Shown one piece after another: positions 39,201 through 54,200 of a stretch of DNA of 64,000 nucleotides. The position numbers were made by a program, and so were the translations under genes. Below the pieces are notes generated by a model. That model was not told the DNA's origin. It was given only the letters and a program-made list of their open reading frames with translations, and did not search any database. Source of the stretch: Clytia hemisphaerica (lineage: Eukaryota > Cnidaria > Hydrozoa > Leptothecata > Clytiidae); assembly GCA_902728285.1 (NCBI GenBank), contig CACVBU010000738.1, positions 972,186-1,036,185 on the forward strand, written 5' to 3'. Numbering within the stretch: the first letter of the stretch is position 1; each line of letters starts with the position of its first letter.

Positions 39201-42200
39201 ATTCTGGTTGGTAATTGATAACTTCTGGTTGGTTTCAATCAGCTTTTTCGAATTTTGTGCTATTAGTGAGGTGGCTTGAATTAATTTGTTTGAGTAGAGT
39301 AATGTAAAATGTCATCACTAGTTGATGATGCATTTAAAACAAAATTACCATTAATATGCAGATGGCTAACTTCATACCTCTCATTATCACAGCTTATGTC
39401 ATAAAATAATGACTTTTTAAAGGGGGTTTGTACTTTTAGGGTGTAATGGGATTGGCCCTATTTTAGTACGGTATTACGGGATTTGACAAAAAAAGAGACG
39501 GTATTTTAAAATCAGACGGTGACGGTATTTATCCTTAAGTTTGTCATTATGCCGGTATTTTAACCTCTACAACCCGGTGTGACGGTGTTATTTTTTTTCT
39601 TCCAATTTTCGGGATTCCGGGACTTTGACGGGAAAACGGTATTTCGAACTAGTACAAACCCTCCTTTTTTTAATACAACACTTTTTGTGTCAAAATATTT
39701 ATTGACTTTTTCGAGAAAAAAAGTTAAACCCTGACATTAACCAATATTCATGAAGCTGTGTTTACCTCAGAGCAAATTTCTTTCTGTTAAATCAGGTTTG
39801 CCTATAAAGTATTTGTGAAGTACACTTTTAACGTTTGCAATTACAAAATATGTTTTCGTTTGACGTCACACGGAGAAATAAATATTAGGGAGTTTGCCCT
39901 CCTCTCAAGCTTCTTCTGACCCAGGGGATAAACTCTTCACTGTGATTCCCGATTTTAATATGTGTTATTCACGCCCACGGGAGGGGAGCACCTCTAGGGG
40001 GGGGGAGTTCACTTTTACGGTATGACGGTATTGGACCTTTTTACCCCCGGTAAATCGGTATTACGAGAAAAAAACGACGGGATTACGGTATTTCATTTTC
40101 TTCCGGTATCGGTAAATTGCCTGTTTTTTTGTCGGTATTTCGATATTTTTATCAATAAAAAACGGTATTTCGGTATAAAACTATTTACCTTTTAGTTTCT
40201 TCATGAGTTTCATGCAGAAAAATTTTCAAAAAAGATATGTCTATTCCCCTATTTTAACCAGTAAAATTTTCTTGCTCGCTTCGCTCGCACAATCTTCGAT
40301 TTGCTATTGACTTATTGTCATGGTGAGGTTATTCAAAATAAGCAAAACTTTACGATATTTAAACAAATATTTTCGTTATTTTTCTGCGGGCGCATTTTTT
40401 AATGACAACTTTTGTGATGCAAATACTGCATCCAACGAATGAGTCCAGATAAAATTTTCTCCGTCAGCACTAAATGATATGGTCGTCTCTCCGTATTCAC
40501 TTATATTGCTACTACAATACATTACACTGATACTGCAGTAACTTAGAGACAGTGAAGGCGGTATTTACTCCTTCAATAATTAGTAAAAGTAGGTAGTTCT
40601 AAAAACATCTTGTGCAGCATCGAACGATTAAAAAATAATTCACATAATGATGCACATGATGAGTTTTCAGGCAATCTAGGCATTCTAAATTTTAAATTTT
40701 TTCTTGGGCGAAACTCTTGGAACGCCGCACCGGGTACGGCAGGTACGTCGCTCGCCGTACCATATTTTTGCCAACAAATGGTCAGTGTTAAATGAAATCA
40801 AAAATTGTTTGGCCAAACAAGGCATACTTGGCTAACAATAGCGTATTACGGCCGTTTTTCAATAACAAAGGAGAGCGAAAATTGTCGGAAAATTTTTCGC
40901 GCGCGCTTCGCTCGCGTTCTTAATTTCCATTTATTTTATTTCCTCCGATAGGGGGGGGGTTAAACTTTATAATTCGCGTCCTCTAGTTGCACCACCTCTA
41001 TGAAGCCTGTGTTGAAGTCTACGGCTTCTCAGACCATGATTGGCCCAAACCTCGATTTTAAATTAATTCTCAATATAAAAGAAATCTTACGGTTCTGCGA
41101 GGAAGAAATTATTGGGGGAATGTCTCAATCTCTTAAAGTTCTCTTAATTATGCATTTGCCTCCCGTAACAAGTAAGTAACTTTGGCGCGGCAGACCTAAA
41201 ATATTGCTTTATGAAAGCTCAATTAGCTGTAAAAGAGTCCTTAAAAAGTCGACGATATCGAGAATAAGGTCACAAAACTAGCAAAAAACTTTATATATTG
41301 GCGAAAATGTTTGGTATAAGAATAGGTCAATCTGTTTAAAAGAGACCATAAAAAGGTTAAATTTAGCCCAATAAGGTCACAATCGTTTAACCAAAGATGT
41401 AAAAGCAAAATTGGTGCGTGAACGTGAAAATGTTTTTTTTCGCGCATGAATACGTGAATCGGCAAAGATTTGTGCGTGAATACCTGAATTGAGGGTTGAC
41501 TGGGGGGCCTCATAAAGTACAAGACTTGTTTGTACAGTTTCTAATTTGTTACTACACAATAGATTTGATAACTGAAAAATCATTATTTTCCAACAAAAAC
41601 ATAAATATGATATCGGTATCGGTATTAGGCTTCCTTCACCGACGGTATTACGGTATTTGGCCCAAAATTTTGTCGGTATGAGGGTATTTAAGACCCCTGA
41701 ACCCCCCCCCCCCCCCTCTAGGTGCCTAGAGGCAAAAAAAACAGATACTGTGTATGTGTGGACGGTGGTTTTTTTACCTTTTCCAAGGGTTACAAACCAA
41801 AAAAAGTTAAAATAGTCAAACATTCTCTCTTTTTTCGCAAAAATTTATTCTCTCAAAGGACTTACCCGACACTCTCCAACCCTTTTACCCCCCCTCCCCG
41901 CGGGAATTCAAGTCTACGTCTTTTGTTACTACCGTCCGAAATTGTCATCATTTCTCTCACAGAACATAAGTGAAATTGTAATTTCCAGACTCAAATATTT
42001 TCGTTCACAGAGGACGGCAAAGAGCCGGAGAAAGAACTACCCAAAGCGAAACCGGAGAAAAGATATTGTGACATCAAATATGCTGGTGCGGAGTATTGTT
42101 ATGCTTTCGAAGAATTTAATGGCGTTCGAATCAGTGATTCAATGAAAACAAAACAAGGGACAATGCATTGCGTAAGTTGCCAGAGATACCGGTCATTCTA

Positions 42201-45200
42201 TTTATGGTTAAAATTGACGTAGTGTCCTGGGACTCGGACAAAAGGAGGTTTCTGGTATGTACCCTATTAAAGGTGTTTTTATGTACGATCCATTGCTTGA
42301 GTCGGGAATATCCTAATTTTGTTCTCTTCAATTCGAAGAGCAGCGCATAATGAATGCACCTAAAGTTCCAAAATATTTCATGACTTGTGAATTAGTCAGC
42401 AGAGCATAATTCTTTACTTGAGAGACATCCGTAGTTTAACCCTTTAACTGCCGTGGCATTTTTTTACACCCTCGACCTATTTGCCCATGTCGGCATATGC
42501 CGGTAGCGATTTTCACTTCATTTTCTGAATAATATATGAAGTATCATCCAAGGACTATAATTTTGAGTTGAACATTGTAGAATAGTTATTTTTCAACATA
42601 GAAAAGTTTTTAACTAATCATTTTTTTCATTTCAAACCATCAGATGGAAAAATCTTGTAAAAAATGATAAATTTCCGGCAAATAGGTCGAAATTTTGCAT
42701 GTCGGCAAATCAAAGACAATGGCAAGGAAATCAAAAATGCTTTTGTCGGCATATGCCGACATGGGCACGGAAAGGGTTAAGAGCGAGAAGTATCTATCGC
42801 TTTGGAAACTATTTTCTTTATTGCTAGGGTGCTAAATTGGTCGATACGAAATTCGAGGGTATGGAGGGATTTGCATTATCTCTGTTGGAAAGAGACAACA
42901 CGTGTGCTACTGGTGATAATCCTTGGGTTGATCTCGAAGCTTTTAGAGGTAACAGTTTTCACTGTAAATGTAGGATTTATGGTCGAGAAGTCAGGGGTTT
43001 GTATTTGTCAATTTTGAATTATACGTAATTGTGCCATTCCAAATCTATTTAGAGTCCTCTGGGCTAGCTAGTCGAAATAAGCTATCATCGATATGTAAAG
43101 GTAGTACTATCAGGCTCCCAAATTTATCTTGTATTGTATTGTATTGATGTTATTGAATGCTTTTGAATATCAGTTGAATTTATTCTCTCAGCAGAGGATT
43201 TTGATCACACTAGTCTATGATGTTTGTTTTTTCAGGAACCTGCATGAAAGACCCTGATTCTTGTCGTACCAGTGGGTTTTCCATTTCACTCTGGCTGTTA
43301 TTTGCTCGCTCAGATTTTGAAATGTCTAACAGTAGAATCAAATATGTTTTCACAAGCGGAGGAAATTTCAAATCAAGGTGAATAACATCCTTTGTTATTG
43401 TCTTGCCTTTTTTACAAAAATTCAGACTGCTTAAAATACCGGGTGTTTCAAAAAGAAGTGTACAAGTTTGAAGTCAGTTTGTCAGAAGTTTCTGAAGCAA
43501 ATTTGAAGTATGATGGCTCGAAATTTAAGTTAGCCTTTCCTCTTCCGGATGGTGAAAAGTTTAGATTTATAACATTTTTAGTTTTCTCACAACTTCATTT
43601 CAAACGTGTACACTTTTCTTTGAAACACCCGGTACCATACTATCCAAATTATCCCTAATGGAGTGTAGGAGATCTAATGCAAAGAATGGTACGATTTAAT
43701 AAAATATAACATATTGATCCCGTGTTTTACTTCTTTTACGGCAACGATCGAACACATAGAATGCTAGCTTATATAGAAGCGTGTTGCACTAGTTGTTGAA
43801 GAAAGGGAAAAGTTTCCAATAGTTCCCGTATAGCAATGTTGTTGATTCTTTATTATCATTTAATTGTTATCATTTTAGGGGGATAATGATGTGGTTTGAA
43901 GGTTCCAAAGGATTTATGTTTCGTATTCAAACATCCAAAACTTCATACACTATTTCATTGGGAAGTTTACCTTTCGATTCTTGGTTCCATTTGGTTCTTG
44001 TTTGGCCAGGTTTGTAAATATTCTTAGTGTATCAAATTGCCTTTACAAAATACCATATTGTTGTTAGTAAGAACCTTTATAATGAAGACAAGAAGGAATT
44101 TTTTTACTTTTGTAAAACTAAAATCATCTCGATATTTCCAAAACCTAGCTTCACAGGAACTTCAAACCTTTATTTTGGCTGGTTTGTTTATTTTCTGTAA
44201 AACAGATGCGATATCTACGGAAATTTCAAAATCACAATTATTGGTGTTAATGCTATATATTGTGCTAAATTTTACGGAAGATACACTCTGGTACGGGTTT
44301 TTTCGCCGAAATTTTAATTTCTGTACGAATACTTTAGGCGTACAAACTTTCGCGAGCAGAAACTTTCGCGATTTTCGCGAATTTTGGCCCTTTTCGCGAA
44401 AGTAAATGTATTTGAAAATTCTAAATAGGGTAAGTCGCGAAAGTTTATGCTCGCGAAAAATTCTCAAAAAAGTGGAAATCTATAAAAACCTCGAAATCGT
44501 AATAAATATCGAATTTTCGGCATATTTCTATCCTTTAATGCCTTTTTAAAGTCGAAGAGCAACCGTCTTTATCAGATTTAAGGAATATTTCTCACTTTTG
44601 AGGCAATTTTCATTCGAAAATTCTCATTTTTATCCAACGATTCGCGAAAGTTTATGCTCGCGAAAAAATTTTTTTCATTAAATTCGCGAAAGTAAATGTC
44701 GTACATTTCGCGATTTTTCGTCCTCGCGAAAGTTTCTGTTCGCGAAAGTTTGTACGCCTAAAGTACCTTGCAATTTTCTTAATAAAGGCTCGAATGTGAT
44801 ATTGAGTTACGTCAATGGGGAAATCACAAACAAAGTGACGTATAAACAAACACAAGTGCTTACTGGTGAAGAAAAGGGTGAATCTTTTGAACGATTAGTG
44901 ATTGGTAAAATCAACAGTAACGAAAAGATGGGATTTGGACGTTTCCTTATGGACGATTTGGTGATTTACCAGAAAGTGATGACTATGATTGACGTAGAGT
45001 ACTTGTACGGGCGAAGAGGTGAGTTTGATCAGAAGAAGGGACTCAATAACAATAATCTTTGTAACATTAAAGACTCCGTCACTTTTCCCCTTCTAGGTAG
45101 CTTGGAAACTTTCAGTAAAGAGACTCTAAAGAGATAAGTTATGTTTGCTTTGCATGCAAATGGCAACGAACTAATAAGGCAGGAGCAGACATTGTTGCCA

Positions 45201-48200
45201 CTTTGAAACCCTAGGCTTCGCATAGCGATAGATAAATAACAGTGATTGTCTCGATGTTGTGTCGGTATCCCATTTCAAGCGAAAAACCCATAAGAGTGCT
45301 TTTTCAACATTATGTTCTTGGGAAAACTCCGGGTAAGACTTTGGCCAGAAAGCACAAAGCTCACTTGTTGATATTACTCTCCTCCCTTCAATTTAAGATG
45401 GCCAGATCATTTCGAATGTTTATTACCTGTCACGTTGGTTGTGGGCCTTCAAGAGAATGTGGCATCAACATCGACGCAAGATGAGAGGAATCATGTATTC
45501 ACCTCTCTATTTCGATAACGAAAATACTGAACACGCCGCTGTTTCTTATGTAAGTCTTCAATCCTAAATTGATGATAATCCTTAATCAAACTTCAAGATT
45601 TTCTAATCAAGTTTACTTTGAAGTTTGGTAAAAAAATCAAGATTGCAAGTCCTATAATAAGGTATAAAGCTATAAGAGGGTGATTATTGAAAACACGAAC
45701 AAACTCGACCTTGAATTTGTTTATGATACAGTCTCCATAACCAAAACTCTTAAAAATTTGTGTTTCTCGTGCGTTTTTGAACCCGGCTTTAGTAACCCGG
45801 TGAGACTTTATCTTATCTGAAAAATGGGCCAAAAATCGTCTATGGTGATGAGAAAAACGAATTTGATTTCCAACTGAGAAAGTTTTGATACTTTCACTAG
45901 ATTTCTGAGATTAAGTTTAAAATCCAAATCATTAAAAACCCTATGTTTTGGTATTGTTACTTCCTTATTTCATCTCTTTGGCTAAAAAAATCTTATCTTA
46001 ATCTTATCCTGAAAGGCTGGCTCCACTCTACTGTTTTCTCCTTAAGACATTACAGAAAACTCATACATTGAAGTCTCCATAACTCGAACACGCACGGGAA
46101 ACACAAATAAATTTGTTCGAGTTAAAGAAATTTCGAGTTAAGGAGTAAGGTTTATAATTGTTAACTGAAGGGATGATAAAATTTGTTCGAGTTAAAGAGA
46201 CATTCGAGTTATAGAGGTTCAAGCTGAAAAGACTCTACTGTAAAACATTTATCGTATTGCACACGAATTCAAGCGATGACTTGTATAATACGTATTGTTT
46301 GAATTGTCTGTTTGATTGTTTTTCTAGGGTAATGCGAAACTGGAATTGATTTCAGATGGGGGAAATCCGGAAAGTCTCTCCGTTGGGTACGTTTTGACCT
46401 TGTCGGCTTTTGGTGATTATATCAACTTTGGAAATTACGAGAGTAAGTTTTAGATGTTTTAAATTGTTACACCTCACATTTGACTATTTCCCATAAAAAC
46501 CTCTCTAAAGTGACTTTGCACCGTAAAAAAGTTAAATTATCTAAATATTATAAATTCCAGATCTTAGATTATTAATTGACTTTTTTCATTAATCTCTAAA
46601 CCAATTTAAGAATATTTGCATGAAAGAGGACATTACACTAGGCTTTTTAGAATCAGGGAGAAAGTATGTTCAATATTCGTGTTTTGTTGGGACTAATAAC
46701 AGAGCATTTGTTTAGAAACGTGCGTTTCCGATCCCGACCAATGCGATAGCGCTACGGATGCGTCAGAAAACAACAAAAACAACGAGGTCTCAGACAATGA
46801 TTTAGAAAGAGGTCTATCCGTCTCTTTCTACATCTCCATGATAACTGCTAAAAAACAAGATGGAGGTGATCGAAGATATATCATTTCCAGTGGAGGACAA
46901 AATGAAAATTCTCGAGGTTTTGCGATCTTTTATGTGGTATCAACGGACAAATACAGATTCCAACTTCGCACAAAAGATTATTTCTATGATGTTGAATTCA
47001 CTCTTTCAAATCACTCTGATGACGTCATGACTTTCTTTGCTTTCTCTTGGTCCGCAAAAGGTAGGTGTTCAGAATACTGTTTGGAAGACCATATTCTCCT
47101 CAAGAATCAATGAATATATTAATTTCATTAACGATTTCTGCTGAAAATAGGCCTTTTCATAAATTACGTTGCGAACATCACTTGCCTCGTTTTGAAATTA
47201 TTGCTATGGTGATTAACTACCAGCGGATTTTATTAAAACTACTTCCTATTCATAAAGTTCATTTAATGTCTCAAGGGACATAATCACCATGGTAATTGTT
47301 TGAATACGAGGCAAGTGATGTTCTTGACGTAATTTATGAAAAGGTCAATTGCTCCAGAAAAGTAAAAGGATAAGATATGAAAAGCTTTGATTTTTAAACC
47401 CTTCTTAGACGAGTGGCCTACCAGTGTGTGATCTGTACGGTAGACTTCAAATAGTCTTACGTCAGAAACGAACTTTTCCCAAGAACTCTTTCTGTTTTCC
47501 AGCTTATCTTTGTTAAGTAACAAAGGGCAATATTCTCACTGGGCGTAGGCGTAGTGGTATAGTGGTTATCATCCTTGACTCCCGCCTGGGAGGCCCGAGA
47601 TCGATACCCACCGTGTCTCTACGATTCACTTGGCAAGTGAATATACCTTCGCCCAGGTCAACCCATGCCATGTGACGGGAATTGGGTACCATTACTCTGA
47701 TACAAGAGTGTGGGTAGATTAGACAGACAGTGTGACGTGCCGTGACACTCATAAGGTTCGGCCTCGCGTGAGCATCGCTCTCCCAGTGTCGTTCGAGTGT
47801 CATGGTACACGCCATGGCTTGGCAGCTCGCGTCTGTCAAGTCGCAGTGTCTGTCAGCGCCGTGATTCCTACTCCTTTGTGGGTAGGACCCATCCCGAATG
47901 CATTCGGAGGGCTCATATCTATCTATCTATCTATATTCTCACTGAAAAGTATATTGTTCTTATCATCAAATTATTGTAATGCGCATTATGTATAACTTCA
48001 ACTTATCTTTTAACAGATGGTTTACGAATTTACATCGACGGAAAAATAGCTGTCCAATCAAAGGGCAAAGAAATGAAACATTCTACGGACCAGAACACTT
48101 TGCTGACTGTCGGTAAACCGAATGATGAAGACAAAAATTTCGGCATCTTCAGAATGGACTTGTTGGCGATTTATTATTACCGATTGACATCAAAATATAT

Positions 48201-51200
48201 TTTGGCATTGTATAATAGAAAAGGTAAAAATCAATTTCTTTGTAATCATAATAATTATAAGCATAATTAGGCTCATTAACCTTTCCAGCGCGCAACATAT
48301 TCTGAAAAGTGTGAAAATTTCCAACTTTCTTTTCTGAAATCCAAAATTTCAAATTGGCATAAAAGTTTGTACCTTGAGAGTTAGACAATGGTTTTGGTAT
48401 TCGAAAAAGGTATTTTTATACTATTTTCTAAGACCATTCGGTTTATGGCTTTTTAAATCAAGTGTTCAGGTCAGGAGTTAAAGCCTGAAGCCTGGGACTT
48501 GGTATATTGGCTAATTTTAAACGAATATGTGCGTCTTTCGGGTTTGAAGGGTTAAGATATTAAAACAATGGCTCTTTTGTTAAAGAATGATATAATCATA
48601 AGCATGTGCCATACACTTACCTAAGAAGAGAAAAACACATGTTGACGTGTTCTAGCTAGGCTTTTGCTCATCCTCTAGCGAAAATAGTTTCTTATAGGAA
48701 GCATACCTTAGAGGTCTGCTATTCAAACTAGGAGGAAAATAAAGAATTTATATCACGTTGGAAATATAGTTTAAAAAGGTAATAATTTCAAAAAATCGAG
48801 AATATAAAGAATATTTTACATTGCTCAATTAGCTTCAGTAGTAATTTCTGCCGGTTTTTGATCTACCCGAACACTGTCTCATGCACTCTTTAAAATCTAG
48901 ATTACATCGAACCGTTCAAATCAAATCAACGTTACTGCAAGTTAAAGTATGGTGGTTCAGAATTCTGTTATGCTTTTGAAGAACGAAAGAAAAACCAAAT
49001 TTCTGATAGTATGAAATTCAATCAAGGTGAACTACACTGTGTAAGTGGTCTTTTTTGTTTGGCTGGGTTGAATAATTAAATTCAGATTTGACTCTCTATC
49101 CAATTTCTTGAGCAGATCTGGTTTAATCGAATATGACACTTTTAGAGGAGCATATCCAATGTGGCTTTAAAGCAGGGAATATATGGGGTGGGGAAGAAGA
49201 TGGGTGCATCGTCTGACTTGATTTAAGATATTCAAGATTTTTTTGGAATATTATGTTTGTAACAAGGTAAAACTTTGTCTCTGCTTGCAACTGACAAAAA
49301 ACAAGGCCATTGTATAATGGTTAATGTTTTGATCATTCAGGGAGCCAGACTGACTTACAACAAATACAATGGACACGAAGGATCGGTATTATCCTTGTTG
49401 GAGAAGGATGCTTCTGATAAATCGTGTTCAGCAGATGAAAAACCATGGCTACAGTTGAAGAAGCTGGAAGGTAAGAAAAGTGATGGGAAACAACTCCCAC
49501 TATTTTAAAACCCGATGTTCAGATCTTAAACATTAGTTCAGACTGATAGATTTTTGGACATTTGTGAATGTAGGATTTTTTATGGCCCCCTTCCCTTGTT
49601 TTGCTGCATGTTTTATAGACAGGGAGAATTTATTCCGACTTTGTAGCATCTCACCTGATTTCCAAATGTATATTTATTTGAATCCTGCCTCTTCCTTCTT
49701 TATTTCAGACAATTGTTTGAGTGATCCAGATCTGTGTCAATCAAACGGTTTCTCCATTTCAATGTGGTTGCTTATCAATGCTAAAGATTACCAAAAGACA
49801 GATTCGTCCACCAAATATATTTTCACCAGTGGTGGTAATAATGTTGCGTCAAGGTAATTTCAAATTCACCTTTTTGGCCCTATTTACACCAGCCCCTTAT
49901 TGGCGTTATTTCTTGTCGCTGGCGTATTAAGGGCCAACGTAAGGAATTGGAATTAAATTAGGGCCGAGCTAAAAATGGAAAAAAATGGGAATTTGGCGTA
50001 ATAAGGTCCGGTAAACGGAGTTGGCGTAAAAAGGGTCGATAAAGTACTTAAACATGTACTCAGACATCTAATTCGCAATATATTTTGGCTTGCTAAAGAA
50101 TGATTCTTTTGGCCTAAACTATATCACAAACATACTCAGAAACAGTGCTACCACAATCAAATTATAGAAATCTCTTTTTCACATTTATATTTATTGTTGC
50201 TTTTTCTTTGAAAATTTCAGAGGGATCGCAATGTGGTTTGAAGGTTCCAAAGGATTTATGTTTCGTATTCAAACATCCAAAATTTCATACACTATTTCAT
50301 TGGGAAGTTTACCTTTCGATTCTTGGTTCCATTTGGTTCTTGTTTGGCCAGGTATGATATAATTCTTGTTTTATGCGTCGAGTTTGGCTGTTGTCAAACT
50401 CAAAGTTAATAACCCAATCAATAGTCAATACAAGCTTTTCTTTTTCTGAGGAATACTCTTGTTAAAACAAAAAGAAAATTTCATTGAAAAAGTCTGAACG
50501 CATGAATCAATTTTAAGGTTGCTTTTTACAACTTCTCACCCGATTATTTTTCAACCTTGCTCGACCTGTGTCGCTAAAAGAAAATATTAGACTGTGAAAT
50601 GTTACGGTGTGGCAATCCCTAATAGCCCTGCTTGACTGATAATCTTTTCTTCTAGAGAGTTCAGGCTCATCCAACGATCAAATCTTGTATTATCTGAACG
50701 GTAATTACATGCGGAGAGTGACTAACAGGATATCTCAGACTTACCAAAAAGGGAAAGATTTTGATGTGGTTGTTGGTAAACATGAAAATAAGAAGATTGG
50801 TTTCGCACGTTTTATGATGAACGATTTGGTTGTGTATTACAGACGTCTCACTCTCCTGGATATCCAATTCATCTATGGTGCACGGAAAGGTATAATATAT
50901 CTCAAAATCCATTAACCAAAAAATAATTTTTTTTTGATTTGAAGCCTAAAGGTTAACGCCCTTTTTGTAAATGACTCACAAAAAGGTGTACATGACTTTT
51001 AGGGTTTCTGTCTAGGTGTTTAATGAAAATTCGGGATTTTTGTGATATATGTATATCTTTAGGATTCGTACTTTTCCTAAGTATTCGAGAGATTTTTGGA
51101 ACTTTTTGGAAAATATTTTTATCAATATTATCTTCTGTAAAATTGCATCTATTTACTTGCTTTGATTCTCTCTTACTTTAGCTTACCGAGTGAGGTCGAA

Positions 51201-54200
51201 TTTCTATTATCTTGCCCGCTGGTTTTGGTCCTTCAAACGATTGTACTACATAAAGAAAAGCGAAGATTCAGAAATGAAATTGTACTCACCATTATATTTC
51301 GATCAAGATGATATTTCACGAGCTGCTGTATCATATGTAAGTCTTTTACACAGATTCTTTTATAAGAACCAGTAAATTTTGGCTCAGATTGGGCTGTTTT
51401 TAATTTTTTGAAATTTTCAGGCCTCTTACGATGCTCTTAATACGCTTAGCTTCTTTACTTAAAACATTTTAATGGGTTTAATATCTGTTAAAATCAGTAC
51501 TCTCTGAGTAATCTCTGAAATCTGAGGCTTAGAATTGTTCTTAATTTGTTCTTAGGTTTTGGGTTACTTTACTTTACTTTAAGGTTCGTGTTCTTATAAA
51601 ATTGTTCTTATAAAAAAGTGTGTATACGTTCGGGACTCTCAAAAAATTTATTGCTGTCCAAAAAAAAAATCTTTCAAAGTTATTAATCTTAATGAATAGG
51701 GCTTAAAAATTTACAATTTTAATTTTAGAATCTAAAATGGAGATTATTTAAGTAGTTAGTATAGTTAAGTTAGGGGACAGACCAAAAGGAGAAGCCTTTT
51801 CAAACATCGAAGACAACCGCTTTTTCCTATATGCTAACAATTGAAATCTTTCTTACTAAAGTCTGTTCTTTCCTTCAATTTCATCTTTTAGAACATGGCA
51901 ACAATCAAGATGAACACATACAGGAGATATGGCTCAGGTTTAGAGTATTCGTTATACTTAGAACAGATGGGTGATTATCTTGTGCTCGGTGATTACAAAG
52001 GTATTTGAATATTCCTTGATTGAATACACATCTTATATACATCTTTCCAACCGTCAGTCGGAACCACTACATAGAAATGGCAACTATTGCCTTAACGGGA
52101 AATATTTTCATATTGAAAATTTCATCACTTTTCTGTTTTCCGTTTTGGTCAAGAACTTTTCATTGTCTCCGAACGGAAAATATAATTTTTATTTTTGTAA
52201 ACAAAGCAGATTTTTATTTCTCGATCGAGAAAAAATATTCCAAATAGGGAAGCTTTTGATTGGGAATGGAGAAAGTAGAATTAAGAGTGATTACCCGGTA
52301 GATTTCTTAACTACCTGGTGAATATTATTTATTTTCCCTCCTTTACAAGAGGGACACGTTTTAAACTTTCCACAGGCATTTCTGGAGTGCTCAGAGGCCA
52401 CTTTCCCGATCGGGGAACTGGTTAACTTTCTGCTTCAGAAACTCTATCCATTTCGGGAAGTTTTTCATCGTCCCGTTCGGGAAATATTTCCCGTTAAGGT
52501 AATAGTTGCCATTTCTATGTAGTGTTTCCGACTGACCGTTATGTCAGTTTGTATCCTCTAGAGGTGATTCCTGGTGGGTAGAAAAATATAATACCTCTCG
52601 TGTTTGCAATCCGAAATATTATAGCTCGCCTGAAATTCCTAGGGATGTTAAAATATCTTGCTGTTTCTTCACAGCCATTCTACACGTTTTTTTTATAAGA
52701 ACACCCAAACTTTTTGAAGCCTCTTGATGTTCTCACGACCATTCTATAAATTAAGACCTCAAAGTCTGTCAACCAAAACTTTGAAAAGTATTAACTCCTT
52801 GTATTTCATTAATGATATCAAAATTTCAGGATCCTGCGTTTCCGATCCCGACCAATGCGATAGCGCTACGGATGCGTCAGAAAACAACAAAAACAACGAG
52901 GTCTCAGATAAAGATTTAGAGAGAGGTCTATCCGTCTCTTTCTACATCTCCATGGTACCTGCTAAAAAACAAGATGGCGGTGATCGAAGATATATCATTT
53001 CCAGTGGAGGACAAAATGAAAATTCTCGAGGTTTTGCGATATTTTATGTGGTGTCAACGGAAAAGTACAAGCTCCAACTTCGCACTGGAAGCATCATTTA
53101 CGATGTGGACTTTGACCTTTCAACGACATCTGATGACGTCATGTCTTTCTTTGCATTCACGTGGTCTTCTAAAGGTCAGTTTTGTTTTGATTGTTTTCTG
53201 TTTGTTCCACGAATACCCCTCTCTTCCCCCTTTTTGCACCATATCAACTCTAATACCGTAGGATCACTGCTGTTATACCAATTGGAAGTGTTTTCTATCA
53301 AACTTGTAACCTATAACCGTGTATTAAGTCCAATTCTGTATTTAGATAATTTCCAGTAATTTTATGTAAGAAGATACCTTTATATTGAGGGACCAACCTT
53401 AAGACCTGTGACAACAATTGCCGGAGTGAAAATTTTATGGTCCATCCGAAAGAATAATATATTTAGAGACTTTTTTAAGAGGGGGACGCGAATTAAGCCT
53501 GGCAAATTCTTTTATGGCCACACAACTGACGTTCCAAGCAAAACTGTAATGAGGAAAAAGTGCGTAAAAATCAACATTTTTCAAAATTTGACAAAGAAGA
53601 TTGATACCATTAGAAAGAGCATTCGAAATTGTTGACACGGGTTCTAAGGAATAGCCACTTAAGGCCGGTCTCCACTTGCGCGCGCTATGATTGCACTTTT
53701 TGGCTTCAATCCTTTTTGCTTGGAAAAAAGATTACATCATAAAAATGAAGCGCGCGCTTGAGAAAAAAGTTGAACACATTTTTTCAACCGTTACGTCAGA
53801 TCGAAGCTTTGCTCGAAAAAGTGCGATCGAAGCGCGCGCAAGTGGAGACTGGCCTATACTACCAGGAACTCTTTCTGCATTTTTGTAATAATATTATATA
53901 AATTTTAAACAGATGGTTTACGAATTTACATCGATGGAAAAATGGCTGTCCAATCAAAGGGCAAAGAAATGAAACAATCTACAGACCAGAACACTTTACT
54001 GACCGTCGGTACACCGAATGATGAGAACAAAGATTTCGGCATCTTCAGAATGGACTTGTTGGCGATTTATTTTTACCGATTGACGTCTGTTAATATCATG
54101 TCTTTGTACAACGAGCAAGGTAATTTTGTATAGTTTTTTTTGCCTGGAGCCTGAAGAAAAATTTTTTTCAGAGATTCACCTTGACGTGTCATTATCGATC

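Larger units (their letters stand above)
33053..42010 (+). other. 9-kb intron 28 of the giant gene
   Basis: Donor gtaggt after exon 28 and acceptor cacag before exon 29, both phase 1. It holds the two FReD loci on the minus strand and several fold-back elements, but no plus-strand exon that I recognise. A missed vWA-like block could only be present if strongly diverged. Confidence 0.7.

Noticed and set aside
33053-42010. Break between two separate genes in place of one giant gene
   Set aside because: Not fully excluded, but phase match, a linker at the start of exon 29 like exon 14, and absence of any start or signal peptide near exon 29 favour one gene.
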